Shown: one piece after another, positions 17,002 to 26,269 of the stretch
Numbering within the stretch: position 1 is the first letter of the stretch
Layout of the letters: every line of letters begins with the position of its first letter
The notes under the pieces: generated by a model
The model's database searches: none
What the model was told of the DNA's origin: nothing
Seen by the model: only the letters and a program-made list of their open reading frames with translations
Assembly: GCF_041814905.1 (NCBI RefSeq)
Contig: NZ_JBGXYA010000053.1
Location: 4,948-68,947, forward strand
Reading direction: 5' to 3'
DNA length: 64,000 bases
From: Glaesserella sp041814905
GTDB lineage: Bacteria; Pseudomonadota; Gammaproteobacteria; Enterobacterales; Pasteurellaceae
Position numbers and translations under genes: made by a program

Positions 17002-17508
17002 ATGTCCGATTTTTATCTTCAACCGGCAGTTCAAGACGATTTAGCCGAAATCGTTGCCATCTACAACAGCACTGTTGCCAGCCGTCGGATTACCGCCGAT
17101 TTAGCGCCGGTAACCGTGGAATCACGTCAGGCGTGGTTTGATGCGCATAAAGAGAACCGCCCGATTTATGTGTTGAAAAACAGCCAAAATGAAGTGATTG
17201 CTTGGGGAAGTTTCAGCGACTATTACAGTCGAGATGCTTATCGGATTTCAGCCGAAATCAGCGTTTATATCAAAAACGGTTATCGTGGAATGGGTATAGG
17301 AAATGTCCTCGTGAGTTATATGTTGGAAAAAGCGCCTTCTTTGGGAATTCAAAATGTCATCGCGCTGATTTTTGCCCATAACGAACCCAGCATCAAGTTG
17401 TTCGGAAAACTGGGCTTCCGCCATTGGGGAACCTTGCCTGAAGTCTGCGATTTAGGCGGTTATTTAGCGGATGTGGTGATTTTAGGTAAGAAACTGAGTG
17501 AAGCCTAA
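17002..17508 (+). CDS. GNAT acetyltransferase (phosphinothricin acetyltransferase-like)
   Basis: 168 residues. Acetyl-CoA pyrophosphate-binding motif A is RGMGIGNVL near residue 94, preceded by AEISVYIKNGY. The segment IYNSTVASRRITADLAPVTV near residue 20 is shared with the Pat/Bar/YwnH subgroup, which acetylates small amines such as methionine sulfone or sulfoximine. Natural substrate unknown. It follows a LysR gene closely and ends beside an inverted uptake-signal pair. Confidence 0.85.
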   Translation: MSDFYLQPAVQDDLAEIVAIYNSTVASRRITADLAPVTVESRQAWFDAHKENRPIYVLKNSQNEVIAWGSFSDYYSRDAYRISAEISVYIKNGYRGMGIGNVLVSYMLEKAPSLGIQNVIALIFAHNEPSIKLFGKLGFRHWGTLPEVCDLGGYLADVVILGKKLSEA

Positions 17509-17512
17509 GCCA

Positions 17513-17570
17513 ACAAGCGGTCGATTTCATCGGAAATTTTGCAAATTATCCGCTGAAACCGATCGCTTGT
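17513..17570. terminator. Inverted uptake-signal pair, probable terminator
   Basis: An ACAAGCGGTCG arm at 17513 and a CGATCGCTTGT arm ending at 17570 form an imperfect stem of about 21 bp (three mismatches) between convergent genes. Confidence 0.55.
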
Positions 17571-17612
17571 TTGAAAGCGAACGGGCGCTCGCCCCTACAT
17601 TCTGACAAAACT

Positions 17613-18431
17613 TTAACGCATTAAGGTAAAGCGTAAAAATTCGACAAAGTGATCCGCCCAATGCATTTCATGATGGATTTCATTTGCCATAATTTTCAAG
17701 CGGATATGATCCAACGGATGCCCTGTACGTATGAGTGATTGATAGTAGCGCAAAGTACAGTCGATATAAGCTTGGTTCATATTGGAGATGAACATCGAAT
17801 CAATATCGTCGCCTTCGTTGGTGCCGACTTGAATGAACACTTTACTGTCACGGTGGAGCGGGTGATGGTGCATAAAATGCAAAAAGTCACTTTCGTTAAA
17901 CCACGAGGCTAATGAAAACACGCCCAAATGCCCGAACACTTCAGGGTAAGCTGCGCCCATATAAGCGGTGATAATGCCGCCCATCGAGCTGCCCGCAAGT
18001 AACGTATGTTCGCGCTGCGGCTTGGTGCGGTAGTGGTGGTCGATAAACGGTTTCACCGTTTCTACCACCCAGCGACCGTAATCCATGCCCTTTCCGCCGG
18101 CATTTTCCACATCCGGAGTTGAACCGGTATTCGTTTGCCACGGACCATATTCATCCAATCGTTGAATGCCTGCGTTGTCGATTCCGACGACGATCACTTT
18201 CGGCAATTCCTGATGATTTTTGATGGTTGGAATAATTTTCCACGAATGCCCTGAATAAGATTCTTTGCTGTAAAAGACGTTTTGTCCGTCATGCATATAA
18301 ACAACAGGATAGTTCGCCCAAGTTTCGTGATAGTAATCTTTGGGTAATAACACGCGAATACGGCGATGATGATCAAAATAGGGTACGTAAAGGAAATGTT
18401 CTTCCATTCTCAAGTAATAATAATTGTGCAT
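17613..18431 (-). CDS. Putative esterase, alpha/beta hydrolase (esterase D/IroE-like)
   Basis: 272 residues. Nucleophile elbow GSSMGG near residue 148, a GTNEGDD loop that probably carries the acid near residue 209, and HHEMHWA near the end with the catalytic His. The early PVVYMHDGQNVFY segment is the oxyanion region of the putative-esterase family. No signal peptide, so cytosolic. ATG 18431 follows AAGGAA. Members include S-formylglutathione hydrolases and siderophore esterases; the specific role is not visible here. Confidence 0.83.
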   Translation of the reverse strand: MHNYYYLRMEEHFLYVPYFDHHRRIRVLLPKDYYHETWANYPVVYMHDGQNVFYSKESYSGHSWKIIPTIKNHQELPKVIVVGIDNAGIQRLDEYGPWQTNTGSTPDVENAGGKGMDYGRWVVETVKPFIDHHYRTKPQREHTLLAGSSMGGIITAYMGAAYPEVFGHLGVFSLASWFNESDFLHFMHHHPLHRDSKVFIQVGTNEGDDIDSMFISNMNQAYIDCTLRYYQSLIRTGHPLDHIRLKIMANEIHHEMHWADHFVEFLRFTLMR

Positions 18432-18572
18432 TGCGATTCCTTTGTATAAAAAGCGCGTAAGGATAGCATAAACAGGGCGAATTTTATTTCGTCAATTTGC
18501 AAATTTAGCTTAAAATCTTACCGCTTGTCATCGTAGGCGGTTTTTGTTCCTGCCATTGTTAGAGATAAATAA

Positions 18573-20018
18573 ATGTTAAATAAAGTTTCAGACAGCCTGC
18601 TTGGTGCAAGCGGGTTGCAATTAGCCGATCTAAGTCGTGTGTTAGATCATTTCTCCGCTCGCCAAATCGATTATGCGGATCTCTATTTTCAATTTAGCCA
18701 AGACGAAAGTTGGTCGTTGGAAGACAGTATTATCAAAGAAGGCGGTTTTTATATTGATCGCGGTGTCGGTGTGCGTGCGGTATCGGGCGAAAAAACAGGG
18801 TTTGCCTATGCAGATCAGATTTCGCTGACTCAGCTTGAGCAGTGTGCCATGGCGGCTCGCAGTATTGTACAGGAAAACGGCCTACTGCCGATAAAGCCTT
18901 TTAAAGCAACCCGCGCGATCAAGCGTTATGCCTCCATTAATCCGCTCGACATGTTAAGCCGTGAGCAGAAAGTGGAATTGCTCCATTTGGTCGATAAAGT
19001 CGCGAGAGCGGAAGATCCGCGTGTAATTCAAGTGAATGCGAATTTGTCGGCGGTATATGAAGAGATGTTAGTTTCCGCCACGGACGGTACTCTGGCGGCA
19101 GATATTCGTCCGCTGGTACGGTTGTCAATATCCGTGTTGGTAGAACAGAACGGAAAGCGTGAACGAGGCAGTGCCGGTGCCGGCGGGCGTTTTGGCTTAC
19201 AATGGTTCTTTGAGCCGAACCATACGGGCGATAGCCGTGCCGTTTATTTGGCAAAAGAAGCGGTTCGTCAAGCGATTGTAAATTTAGGCGCGATTGCCGC
19301 ACCCGCCGGAGCAATGCCGATTGTATTGGGTGCAGGATGGCCGGGGATCTTACTGCATGAAGCGGTCGGACACGGTTTGGAAGGTGATTTTAATCGCAAA
19401 GAATCATCTCTTTTTACCGGACGAATCGGTGAGCTGGTGACGTCACCGCTTTGTACCATTATTGATGACGGTACGGTTGCCGATGTCCGCGGTTCTATTA
19501 CTGTGGATGATGAAGGTGTGCCGTCGCAACGTAATATATTGATCGAAAAAGGGATTTTGAAAGGCTACATTCAAGATAAACTCAATGCTCGTTTAATGGG
19601 GGTTGCACCGACTGGGAACGGTCGCCGCGAATCTTATGCGCATTTGCCGATGCCGCGTATGACTAACACTTACTTAACGGAAGGCGAGCATGAATTTGAT
19701 GAGATGATTGAATCGGTTAAATATGGTTTATACGCCCCGCATTTCAGTGGCGGTCAGGTTGATATTACCTCCGGTAAGTTTGTATTTTCTACCGCAGAAG
19801 CCTATTTAATCGAGAAAGGTAAAATCACCAAGCCGGTAACAGGAGCGACCTTGATTGGTAGCGGTATAGAAGCGATGCAACAAGTTTCAATGGTAGGCAA
19901 AAAAATGGAGCTGGATCCGGGCATCGGAACTTGTGGCAAAGAAGGGCAAAGTGTACCCGTCGGCGTCGGGCAACCAACAGTGAAATTGGATAAGATTACC
20001 GTTGGAGGACGAGGCTAG
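18573..20018 (+). CDS. tldD: TldD metalloprotease subunit
   Basis: With PmbA (TldE) forms a zinc protease that trims peptides such as microcin B17 leader and degrades the CcdA antitoxin in E. coli. Length 481 is typical. The metal motif HExxxH is HEAVGH at residues 262-267, in the context GWPGILLHEAVGHGLEGDF. The C-terminal glycine-rich segment MELDPGIGTCGKEGQSVPVG is also a family mark. pmbA is not in the window, as usual for the two genes. Confident. Confidence 0.97.
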   Translation: MLNKVSDSLLGASGLQLADLSRVLDHFSARQIDYADLYFQFSQDESWSLEDSIIKEGGFYIDRGVGVRAVSGEKTGFAYADQISLTQLEQCAMAARSIVQENGLLPIKPFKATRAIKRYASINPLDMLSREQKVELLHLVDKVARAEDPRVIQVNANLSAVYEEMLVSATDGTLAADIRPLVRLSISVLVEQNGKRERGSAGAGGRFGLQWFFEPNHTGDSRAVYLAKEAVRQAIVNLGAIAAPAGAMPIVLGAGWPGILLHEAVGHGLEGDFNRKESSLFTGRIGELVTSPLCTIIDDGTVADVRGSITVDDEGVPSQRNILIEKGILKGYIQDKLNARLMGVAPTGNGRRESYAHLPMPRMTNTYLTEGEHEFDEMIESVKYGLYAPHFSGGQVDITSGKFVFSTAEAYLIEKGKITKPVTGATLIGSGIEAMQQVSMVGKKMELDPGIGTCGKEGQSVPVGVGQPTVKLDKITVGGRG

Positions 20019-20027
20019 TTTCTATAT

Positions 20028-20059
20028 ATTCTCTGCTTTCACGTAAGCTAGCAGAGAAT
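20028..20059 (+). terminator. Hairpin after tldD
   Basis: ATTCTCTGCT and AGCAGAGAAT, perfect 10-bp arms with a 12-base loop, 10 bases after the tldD stop. No T run follows, so it may protect the mRNA end rather than terminate. Confidence 0.5.
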
Positions 20060-20193
20060 AACGAAATCACATAGAAATATTTAAGAAAAATAAAAACGGC
20101 AAGCCCGATTTTAGTAAATTTTTATCGGAATCTTACCGCTTGTAAATAATATTGAAACGTTAAAATTATTTTGAAAATAATTTGATTAGATGG

Positions 20194-20484
20194 TTATTTG
20201 CTTTCTGCGTCTTCTTCTGCTTCTGCTTCTGCTTTTTCATCATCTTTATCGCTAGATTTAGCATCATTTAATGCTTGTTTACAAGCTTCTGCTTGAGTAT
20301 CAGCCGGTAGTGCGCTAAATTGCGGTTTTACTGTGTCGATAAGTTGTTTTTTAGCATCTGCGGTAAGATCGCTTGATGATTCAAGATATGCGAAGTAGTC
20401 AGTACAATTTTTATGTAAATCAGCGGCCATTGCAGAAGTTGCGAATAAAGAGGACACAGATACGGCTAATAATAATTTTTTCAT
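20194..20484 (-). CDS. Small secreted protein with acidic tail, unknown function
   Basis: 96 residues. Signal peptide MKKLLLAVSVSSLFATSAMA, cleavage before ADLHKN. The mature part has two cysteines (HKNCTDYF and EACKQAL) that could form one disulfide, a helix-rich middle, and a very acidic tail made of Glu/Ala/Asp repeats (EKAEAEAEEDAESK). It resembles small Pasteurellaceae periplasmic proteins of unknown function (possibly DUF5339, from memory). AGGAG site before the ATG. Stands alone, divergent from prmA. Confidence 0.75.
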   Translation of the reverse strand: MKKLLLAVSVSSLFATSAMAADLHKNCTDYFAYLESSSDLTADAKKQLIDTVKPQFSALPADTQAEACKQALNDAKSSDKDDEKAEAEAEEDAESK

Positions 20485-20629
20485 TATTTGAATCTCCTAA
20501 TAAATCAATGAATAAATAAACCTGCTTTTAAGCAGGCGAAATGAATTTAAATTAAAAAGATAAATAAAACAACTCATATAATGCAAAATAATTAAATGTA
20601 ATGTAAGTAATTGTTATTGAGGAAATATT

Positions 20630-21511
20630 ATGGCATGGGTACAAATTCGTTTAAATAGTACGGATAGACAAGCAGAATCAATCAGTGATTTTTTAGAAGA
20701 GATCGGAGCGGTATCGGTCACGTTTATGGACAGCCAAGACACCCCGATTTTTGAACCGCTTCCGGGTGAAACCCGTCTTTGGGGAAATACCGATGTGGTG
20801 GCGCTGTTCGATGCGGAAACGGACATGAAAATCATTGTGGAAGCACTCGTAACCAGTAAATTAGTGGCGGAAGATTTTGCACATAAAATCGAGCAGATTG
20901 AAGATAAAGATTGGGAACGGGAATGGATGGATAATTTCCATCCGATGCGATTCGGTAAACGTTTATGGATTTGCCCGAGTTGGCGCGAAGTGCCGGATCC
21001 TAACGCCGTAAACGTGATGTTAGATCCGGGTTTGGCATTCGGTACCGGTACGCATCCGACAACGGCACTCTGCCTCGAATGGCTGGACGGTTTAAATTTA
21101 GAAGGGAAAACTGTGATCGACTTCGGCTGCGGGTCGGGGATTTTGGCGATTGCCGCACTAAAATTGGGTGCCAAACAAGCTATCGGTATTGATATTGATC
21201 CACAGGCAATTTTAGCTAGCAAAAATAATGCGGAAGCGAATGGCGTGTCGGATCGTTTACAACTGTTTTTAGCAAAAGATCAACCAAAAGATTTGACTGC
21301 CGATATCGTTGTTGCAAATATTCTTGCCGGTCCGCTTAAAGAATTGGCTTCGCAAATTATTACACTGGTGAAGCCGCAAGGAGATCTGGGCTTATCGGGG
21401 ATTCTTGCTACACAAGCCGCATCCGTATGTGAAGCCTACGAAAGCGCATTTCAGCTTGAACCGGTCAAGGAAAAAGAAGAATGGTGTCGTATCACCGGCG
21501 TGAAATACTAA
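20630..21511 (+). CDS. prmA: Ribosomal protein L11 methyltransferase
   Basis: Methylates amino groups of ribosomal protein L11 with S-adenosylmethionine. 293 residues. N-terminal L11-binding domain, then the class I methyltransferase fold: DPGLAFGTGTHPTT near residue 130, motif I VIDFGCGSGILAIAAL near residue 165, and NILAGPL (NPPY-like motif) near residue 228. GAGGAAA site before ATG. A good terminator follows. Confidence 0.97.
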   Translation: MAWVQIRLNSTDRQAESISDFLEEIGAVSVTFMDSQDTPIFEPLPGETRLWGNTDVVALFDAETDMKIIVEALVTSKLVAEDFAHKIEQIEDKDWEREWMDNFHPMRFGKRLWICPSWREVPDPNAVNVMLDPGLAFGTGTHPTTALCLEWLDGLNLEGKTVIDFGCGSGILAIAALKLGAKQAIGIDIDPQAILASKNNAEANGVSDRLQLFLAKDQPKDLTADIVVANILAGPLKELASQIITLVKPQGDLGLSGILATQAASVCEAYESAFQLEPVKEKEEWCRITGVKY

Positions 21512-21520
21512 GCGACAAGG

Positions 21521-21549
21521 GGGGAAACGACGGTTTCCCCTTTCTTTTT
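21521..21549 (+). terminator. Rho-independent terminator of prmA
   Basis: GGGGAAAC, loop GACG, GTTTCCCC (21521-21540) followed by TTTCTTTTT. Confidence 0.88.
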
Positions 21550-21561
21550 GAGATATTGATA

Positions 21562-22113
21562 TCAGTACGGTTTATGTAATAGTTTTTTCACTAATTCTAA
21601 CACCAACGGAAATTCCGTCATCCCTTCAATATCAAGAAAATGTCCGCCTTGCGGTAAACGAATATAGTCCGATTTTAAATGTTGCGCTAAAGCGTCACTA
21701 TATTTATGTGGCACAACACTATCGTCCAATGAGGCTACAACATAAGATTTAAACGGCATTAACGGTGGTTGAACGGCATAAAGGTTAGAAAATGTACTTA
21801 ACTCGGGAAGTGTTTCTAACGGCTGATAAAACCCCGAGACAAAAACGGCTCCCGCCGGTTTTTCAAAATTTTTGGCGAGAAAGTTAAGTGTTGCAATACA
21901 ACCGAGGCTATGTGCAACAATCACTGTCTGCTCGTTAACAATCAGGTGTTTCTCTAAATGTTGCAGCCATTTTTCTACACTGGGATTGCCTGATTCCGGC
22001 ATGGCTAAGCGCTGACAAACAATACCGATTTTTGCCAATTCGTTTTCTAACCACGGAAACCAATGTTTCTCCGGAGCCGCACCATAACCGTGAACAATAT
22101 AAACTTGAGCCAT
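21562..22113 (-). CDS. RBBP9/YdeN-type alpha/beta hydrolase
   Basis: 183 residues. Starts VYIVHGYGAAPEKHWFPWL, has the nucleophile elbow AHSLGC near residue 68, an acid in ASLDDSVVP and a catalytic His in LPQGGHFL, the pattern of the small RBBP9/YdeN serine hydrolase family. The frame opens at 22134, but ATG 22113 with AAAGGGG upstream is the likely start. Convergent with prmA. Substrate unknown. Confidence 0.87.
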   Translation of the reverse strand: MAQVYIVHGYGAAPEKHWFPWLENELAKIGIVCQRLAMPESGNPSVEKWLQHLEKHLIVNEQTVIVAHSLGCIATLNFLAKNFEKPAGAVFVSGFYQPLETLPELSTFSNLYAVQPPLMPFKSYVVASLDDSVVPHKYSDALAQHLKSDYIRLPQGGHFLDIEGMTEFPLVLELVKKLLHKPY

Positions 22114-22137
22114 AAAATCCCCTTTCTTTATCAAAAT

Positions 22138-22146
22138 ACAAGCGGT
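22138..22146 (+). repeat. DNA uptake signal sequence
   Basis: ACAAGCGGT with GAGATTTTGCC and TTTGCAAAAA following, in the gap upstream of dmsA. Confidence 0.8.
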
Positions 22147-22221
22147 GAGATTTTGCCATAAATTTGCAAAAATCTAAAAAATTTATAGTCGACCAAGAAT
22201 GATTCTTAATTGCTCAACTCA

Positions 22222-22235
22222 TTGATATTAATCAT
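22222..22235. promoter_or_regulatory. FNR (HlyX)-type anaerobic activator site upstream of dmsA
   Basis: TTGAT-ATTA-ATCAT differs from the FNR consensus TTGAT-N4-ATCAA at one base. A TATATA/TATAAA -10-like segment lies at 22262-22269, placing the site at about -41 to -46 as for FNR-activated promoters. In A. pleuropneumoniae the FNR homologue is HlyX. Confidence 0.75.
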
Positions 22236-22353
22236 ATTTTGTTGTTTTATATTAATTGATCTATATAAATTTGATCTATTTCATTATTTTATAAGCAGGT
22301 AAATGATTAACTTTTAACAATTGTTTTATGTTAATCCGATGTGGGGGAAATAT

Positions 22354-24780
22354 ATGGATAAGCCAAGTTTTAATCCTACCGTCAATAGAAGAACTTTTTT
22401 AAAAGGTGCTTCTGTAGGTGCTGCGGCAATTGCCGCAGATCTTTCCTTGCCGTTTAATGCAATGGCAAGTCCTGCCCAAACTCATACCGTAGATGATGAA
22501 AAAATCGTATGGAGTGCTTGCACGGTTAACTGTGGTAGCCGCTGTCCGTTAAGAATGCATGTTAAAGATAACAAAATCACGTATGTTGAAACGGATAATA
22601 CCGGTACAGATGTGTATAACTTAGATCATCAGGTACGTGCCTGTTTACGAGGTCGTTCCATGCGCCGTCGGGTTTATAATCCGGATCGATTGAAATATCC
22701 GATGAAACGCGTTGGTAAACGAGGTGAAGGTAAATTTAAACGTATTACTTGGGATGAAGCATTAACAGAAATAGCTGAATCGTTACAAAAGAATATTACA
22801 ACATACGGTAACGAAAGCATTTATCTCAATTATGGTACAGGTACGCTTGGTGGCACAATGACACGTTCTTGGCCTCCTGGGGCAACATTAGTTGCTCGTC
22901 TAATGAATTGTATAGGTGGCTATCTCAATCACTATGGCGACTACAGTACTGCCCAAATTGCAGTCGGTTTGGATTATACCTATGGCGGAGGCTGGGCTCT
23001 GGGTAACGGTATGGCAGATATTGAGAACAGTAAATTAGTGGTGCTATTCGGTAATAATCCTGCAGAAACCCGTATGAGCGGCGGCGGTTTAACCTATTGT
23101 ATCGAGCAAGCGAGAGAAAAATCGAATGCAAAACTGATTATTATTGATCCACGTTATACCGATACAGGTGTTGGTCGTGAAGACGAATGGATTCCAATTC
23201 GTCCGGGAACCGATGCCGCACTCTGTTCGGCACTTGCTTATGTGATGATTACAGAGAATTTAGTCGATCAACCATTTTTAGATAAATATTGTGTCGGCTA
23301 TGATGAAAAAACGTTACCTGAAGGTGCACCAAGTAATGGTCATTATAAGGCGTATATTTTAGGCCAAGGAGATGATGGCATCGCTAAAACACCTGCTTGG
23401 GCAGCCAAAATTACTGGAATTCCGGAAGCTAGAATTATAAAACTGGCTCGTGAAATCGGAGGAACCAAACCGGCCTTTATTTCTCAAGGTTGGGGACCTC
23501 AACGTCGCAGTAACGGTGAATTGATTTCCCGTGCCATTGCAATGTTACCGATTTTAACCGGTAATGTAGGTATCCATGGTGGTAATACAGGCGCACGAGA
23601 AAGTGCTTACGGTATGCCGTTTGTACGTATGCCAACCCTTGAAAATCCAGTTAAAGCAAGTATTCCGATGTTCTTATGGACTGACGCTATTTTCCGTGCT
23701 CATGAAATGACCGCTAAAACAGACGGTATTCGAGGTGTGGAAAAACTCACTGCGCCGATTAAAGTGATTTGGAACTATGCCGGTAACTGTTTAATTAACC
23801 AACATGCCGATATTAATCGCACTCACGATATTCTACAAAATGAAGAGCAATGTGAACTGATTGTCACCATCGACAACCACATGACTTCAACAGCAAAATA
23901 TAGCGATATTTTATTGCCAGACTGTACCGCTTCCGAACAAATGGATTTTGCCCTTGATGCATATATTGCCAATATGGACTATGTGATTTTTGCTGATCAG
24001 GTGATTGAGCCTTCATTTGAATGTCGCAACATTTATACGATGATGTCTGATTTGGCAGATAAATTAGGTGTAAAAGCCCAATTTACCGAAGGTCGCACAC
24101 AGGAAGAGTGGTTACGTCATCTCTATGAACAATCTCGCCAAAATATCCCGGAATTACCGACATTTGAGGAATTCAGAAAACAAGGTATTTTCAAAAAATT
24201 AGACCCGGATGGCTTCTATGTCGCTTATAAAGATTTCCGTGAAGACCCAGAGAAAAATCCACTAAGCACTCCATCGGGCAAAATTGAAATTTACTCTTCA
24301 CGTCTTGCAGATATTGCAAAAGAATGGACATTGCAAAAAGATGAAGTAATCCACCCGCTTCCAATTCACGTGGACAGCTTTGAGCACTTCGGCGATCCGT
24401 TAATGGAAAAATTCCCATTACAGCTCACCGGTTTCCACTACAAAGCACGTACTCACTCAACTTACGGTAATGTTGATGTCTTAAAAGCAGCAAATCCACA
24501 AGAAGTCTGGATCAACCCGATTGATGCCGATCCACGAGGTATTAAAAACGGTGACATGATTCGTATCTTTAATGAGCGCGGTGAAGTGCGTATTCATGCG
24601 AAAGTGACCCCACGTATTATACCGGGAGTCGTTGCGTTAGGAGAAGGCGCTTGGCATGCCCCTGATAATAACAAAGTAGATCACGCAGGTTGTATCAACG
24701 TTTTAACAACACAACGCCCATCACCTTTGGCAAAAGGCAACCCGCAACATTCTAATTTAGTTCAGATCGAGAGAATGTAA
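22354..24780 (+). CDS. dmsA: Anaerobic dimethyl sulfoxide reductase, catalytic subunit A
   Basis: Molybdenum enzyme that reduces DMSO and N-oxides as terminal acceptors. 808 residues. Twin-arginine signal NRRTFLKG near residues 11-18 with a hydrophobic stretch to about 45. An N-terminal Fe-S motif ACTVNCGSRCPL plus RACLRGRS is followed by the molybdopterin domains; HYGDYSTAQIA holds the probable Mo-binding Ser. The C-terminal cofactor domain starts near LTGFHYKARTHSTYGN. The open frame extends to TTG 22321; ATG 22354 after GGGGGAAAT is preferred, though ATG 22339 is possible. First gene of the dms operon. Confidence 0.95.
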   Translation: MDKPSFNPTVNRRTFLKGASVGAAAIAADLSLPFNAMASPAQTHTVDDEKIVWSACTVNCGSRCPLRMHVKDNKITYVETDNTGTDVYNLDHQVRACLRGRSMRRRVYNPDRLKYPMKRVGKRGEGKFKRITWDEALTEIAESLQKNITTYGNESIYLNYGTGTLGGTMTRSWPPGATLVARLMNCIGGYLNHYGDYSTAQIAVGLDYTYGGGWALGNGMADIENSKLVVLFGNNPAETRMSGGGLTYCIEQAREKSNAKLIIIDPRYTDTGVGREDEWIPIRPGTDAALCSALAYVMITENLVDQPFLDKYCVGYDEKTLPEGAPSNGHYKAYILGQGDDGIAKTPAWAAKITGIPEARIIKLAREIGGTKPAFISQGWGPQRRSNGELISRAIAMLPILTGNVGIHGGNTGARESAYGMPFVRMPTLENPVKASIPMFLWTDAIFRAHEMTAKTDGIRGVEKLTAPIKVIWNYAGNCLINQHADINRTHDILQNEEQCELIVTIDNHMTSTAKYSDILLPDCTASEQMDFALDAYIANMDYVIFADQVIEPSFECRNIYTMMSDLADKLGVKAQFTEGRTQEEWLRHLYEQSRQNIPELPTFEEFRKQGIFKKLDPDGFYVAYKDFREDPEKNPLSTPSGKIEIYSSRLADIAKEWTLQKDEVIHPLPIHVDSFEHFGDPLMEKFPLQLTGFHYKARTHSTYGNVDVLKAANPQEVWINPIDADPRGIKNGDMIRIFNERGEVRIHAKVTPRIIPGVVALGEGAWHAPDNNKVDHAGCINVLTTQRPSPLAKGNPQHSNLVQIERM

Positions 24781-24790
24781 GGAGTGAATA

Positions 24791-25408
24791 ATGAAACAAT
24801 TTGGCTTTTATTTTGACTCAGACCGTTGCACTGGTTGTAAAACCTGTGAACTTGCCTGTAAAGATTACAAAGATCTCGGGACTGACGTGAATTTCCGCCG
24901 TATTTATGAATATACCGGTGGTACTTGGACTGCTCAAGCGGGCGGTTGCTGGGAACAAAATGTATTTAGTTACTATATGTCCATCTCTTGCAATCACTGT
25001 GATGATCCTGCGTGTGTTAAGGTTTGCCCGACAGGTGCAATGCATAAAAATGCCGATGGCTTTGTCGTGGTTGATGAAAAAACCTGTATCGGTTGCCGTT
25101 ATTGTAGTATGGCGTGTCCTTACGATGCACCACAATATGATGCACAGAAAGGGCATATGACCAAATGCGACGGTTGTTATTCACGAGTGAAAGGAAACGA
25201 TAAACCGATTTGTGTCGATGCTTGCCCGTTACGTGCCTTAGACTTCGCTCCGATTGACGAATTACGTCAAAAATATGGCAATCAAGCTTCTATCGCACCA
25301 CTACCATCCGCAGATTTAACCCAACCGAATTTAGTGGTTAAACCAAACAAAAATGCGAAACCAAGTGGCGATACCAGCGGTTTCTTAGCTAATCCAAGAG
25401 AGGTGTAA
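24791..25408 (+). CDS. dmsB: DMSO reductase iron-sulfur subunit B
   Basis: Electron-transfer subunit of 205 residues with four [4Fe-4S] binding sets: CTGCKTCELACKD (residue 14 on), CNHCDDPACVKVCP, CIGCRYCSMACP, and CDGCYSR with CVDACP. Carries electrons from menaquinol at DmsC to the DmsA molybdenum site. Starts 10 bases after dmsA and ends 1 base before dmsC. Confidence 0.96.
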   Translation: MKQFGFYFDSDRCTGCKTCELACKDYKDLGTDVNFRRIYEYTGGTWTAQAGGCWEQNVFSYYMSISCNHCDDPACVKVCPTGAMHKNADGFVVVDEKTCIGCRYCSMACPYDAPQYDAQKGHMTKCDGCYSRVKGNDKPICVDACPLRALDFAPIDELRQKYGNQASIAPLPSADLTQPNLVVKPNKNAKPSGDTSGFLANPREV

Positions 25409-25409
25409 G

Positions 25410-26246
25410 ATGAACGGACTACACGAACTTCCACTGATTCTATTTACCGTGTTCGCACAAAGTGTTGTTGGTGCATTTCTACTTTTTACCTTCGTACTAT
25501 GTCAGGCTGAAAGTGGCAAAAGCCGTCAATATGTGCATAAAGCAATGTTTGTGGTATTAGCGTTGCTCGGTATCGGTTTTATTGCTTCCATTATGCACTT
25601 AGGATCACCGCTAAGAGCCTTTAATTCACTTAATCGTGTTGGTAGCTCAATGCTAAGTAATGAAATTGCCAGTGGTGCATTGTTCTTTGCTCTAGCTGGT
25701 TGTTACTGGCTACTTGCCATTTTAAACAAAATGCCACAAGCCTTAGGCAAATTTTGGTTGGTGGTTACATCCCTTGTTGGCTTAGTCTTTATGTATATGA
25801 TGGCAAATGTCTATCAAATCAGCACTGTACCAACGTGGTATACCTCTTTAACCTCCTGGGCATTTTATTTAACTGTTGTCGTTGGAGGAACAGTACTAGG
25901 TTATATCCTATTACAACCAAATACTTACAAAGAGTATTGCCTGAAGTGGGTACCTTACGTCTATCTTGTCGGAGTTATTTTGATTGCAGTTGTCATTACT
26001 TATCAAGGTAGCAGCTTGGTACTGATATCTTCATCAGTACAACAAGCTTCGGCTTTAGTTCCGGATTATGCCCCTTTAATGGCACTACGCTTATCGGCAT
26101 TAGGTATTGCCGCAGTGATTCTGCTCCGTAGCCAAAAGATTGCATTATTAAGTATAGCGGTAATTTTTGTTATAGGAGCAGAACTCATCGGTCGTACTCT
26201 TTTCTATGGGCTACATATGACAGCAGGAATGACGGTTGCTGGATAA
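25410..26246 (+). CDS. dmsC: DMSO reductase membrane anchor subunit C
   Basis: Integral membrane protein of 278 residues with about eight predicted helices, beginning MNGLHELPLILFTVFAQSVV. It anchors DmsAB to the membrane and oxidises menaquinol. The conserved MHLGSPLRAFNSLNRVGSS segment near residues 52-70 is a family hallmark. Starts 1 base after dmsB, so translation is probably coupled. Confidence 0.94.
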   Translation: MNGLHELPLILFTVFAQSVVGAFLLFTFVLCQAESGKSRQYVHKAMFVVLALLGIGFIASIMHLGSPLRAFNSLNRVGSSMLSNEIASGALFFALAGCYWLLAILNKMPQALGKFWLVVTSLVGLVFMYMMANVYQISTVPTWYTSLTSWAFYLTVVVGGTVLGYILLQPNTYKEYCLKWVPYVYLVGVILIAVVITYQGSSLVLISSSVQQASALVPDYAPLMALRLSALGIAAVILLRSQKIALLSIAVIFVIGAELIGRTLFYGLHMTAGMTVAG

Positions 26247-26269
26247 ATTATTGTTAAAATAGGAGTATT

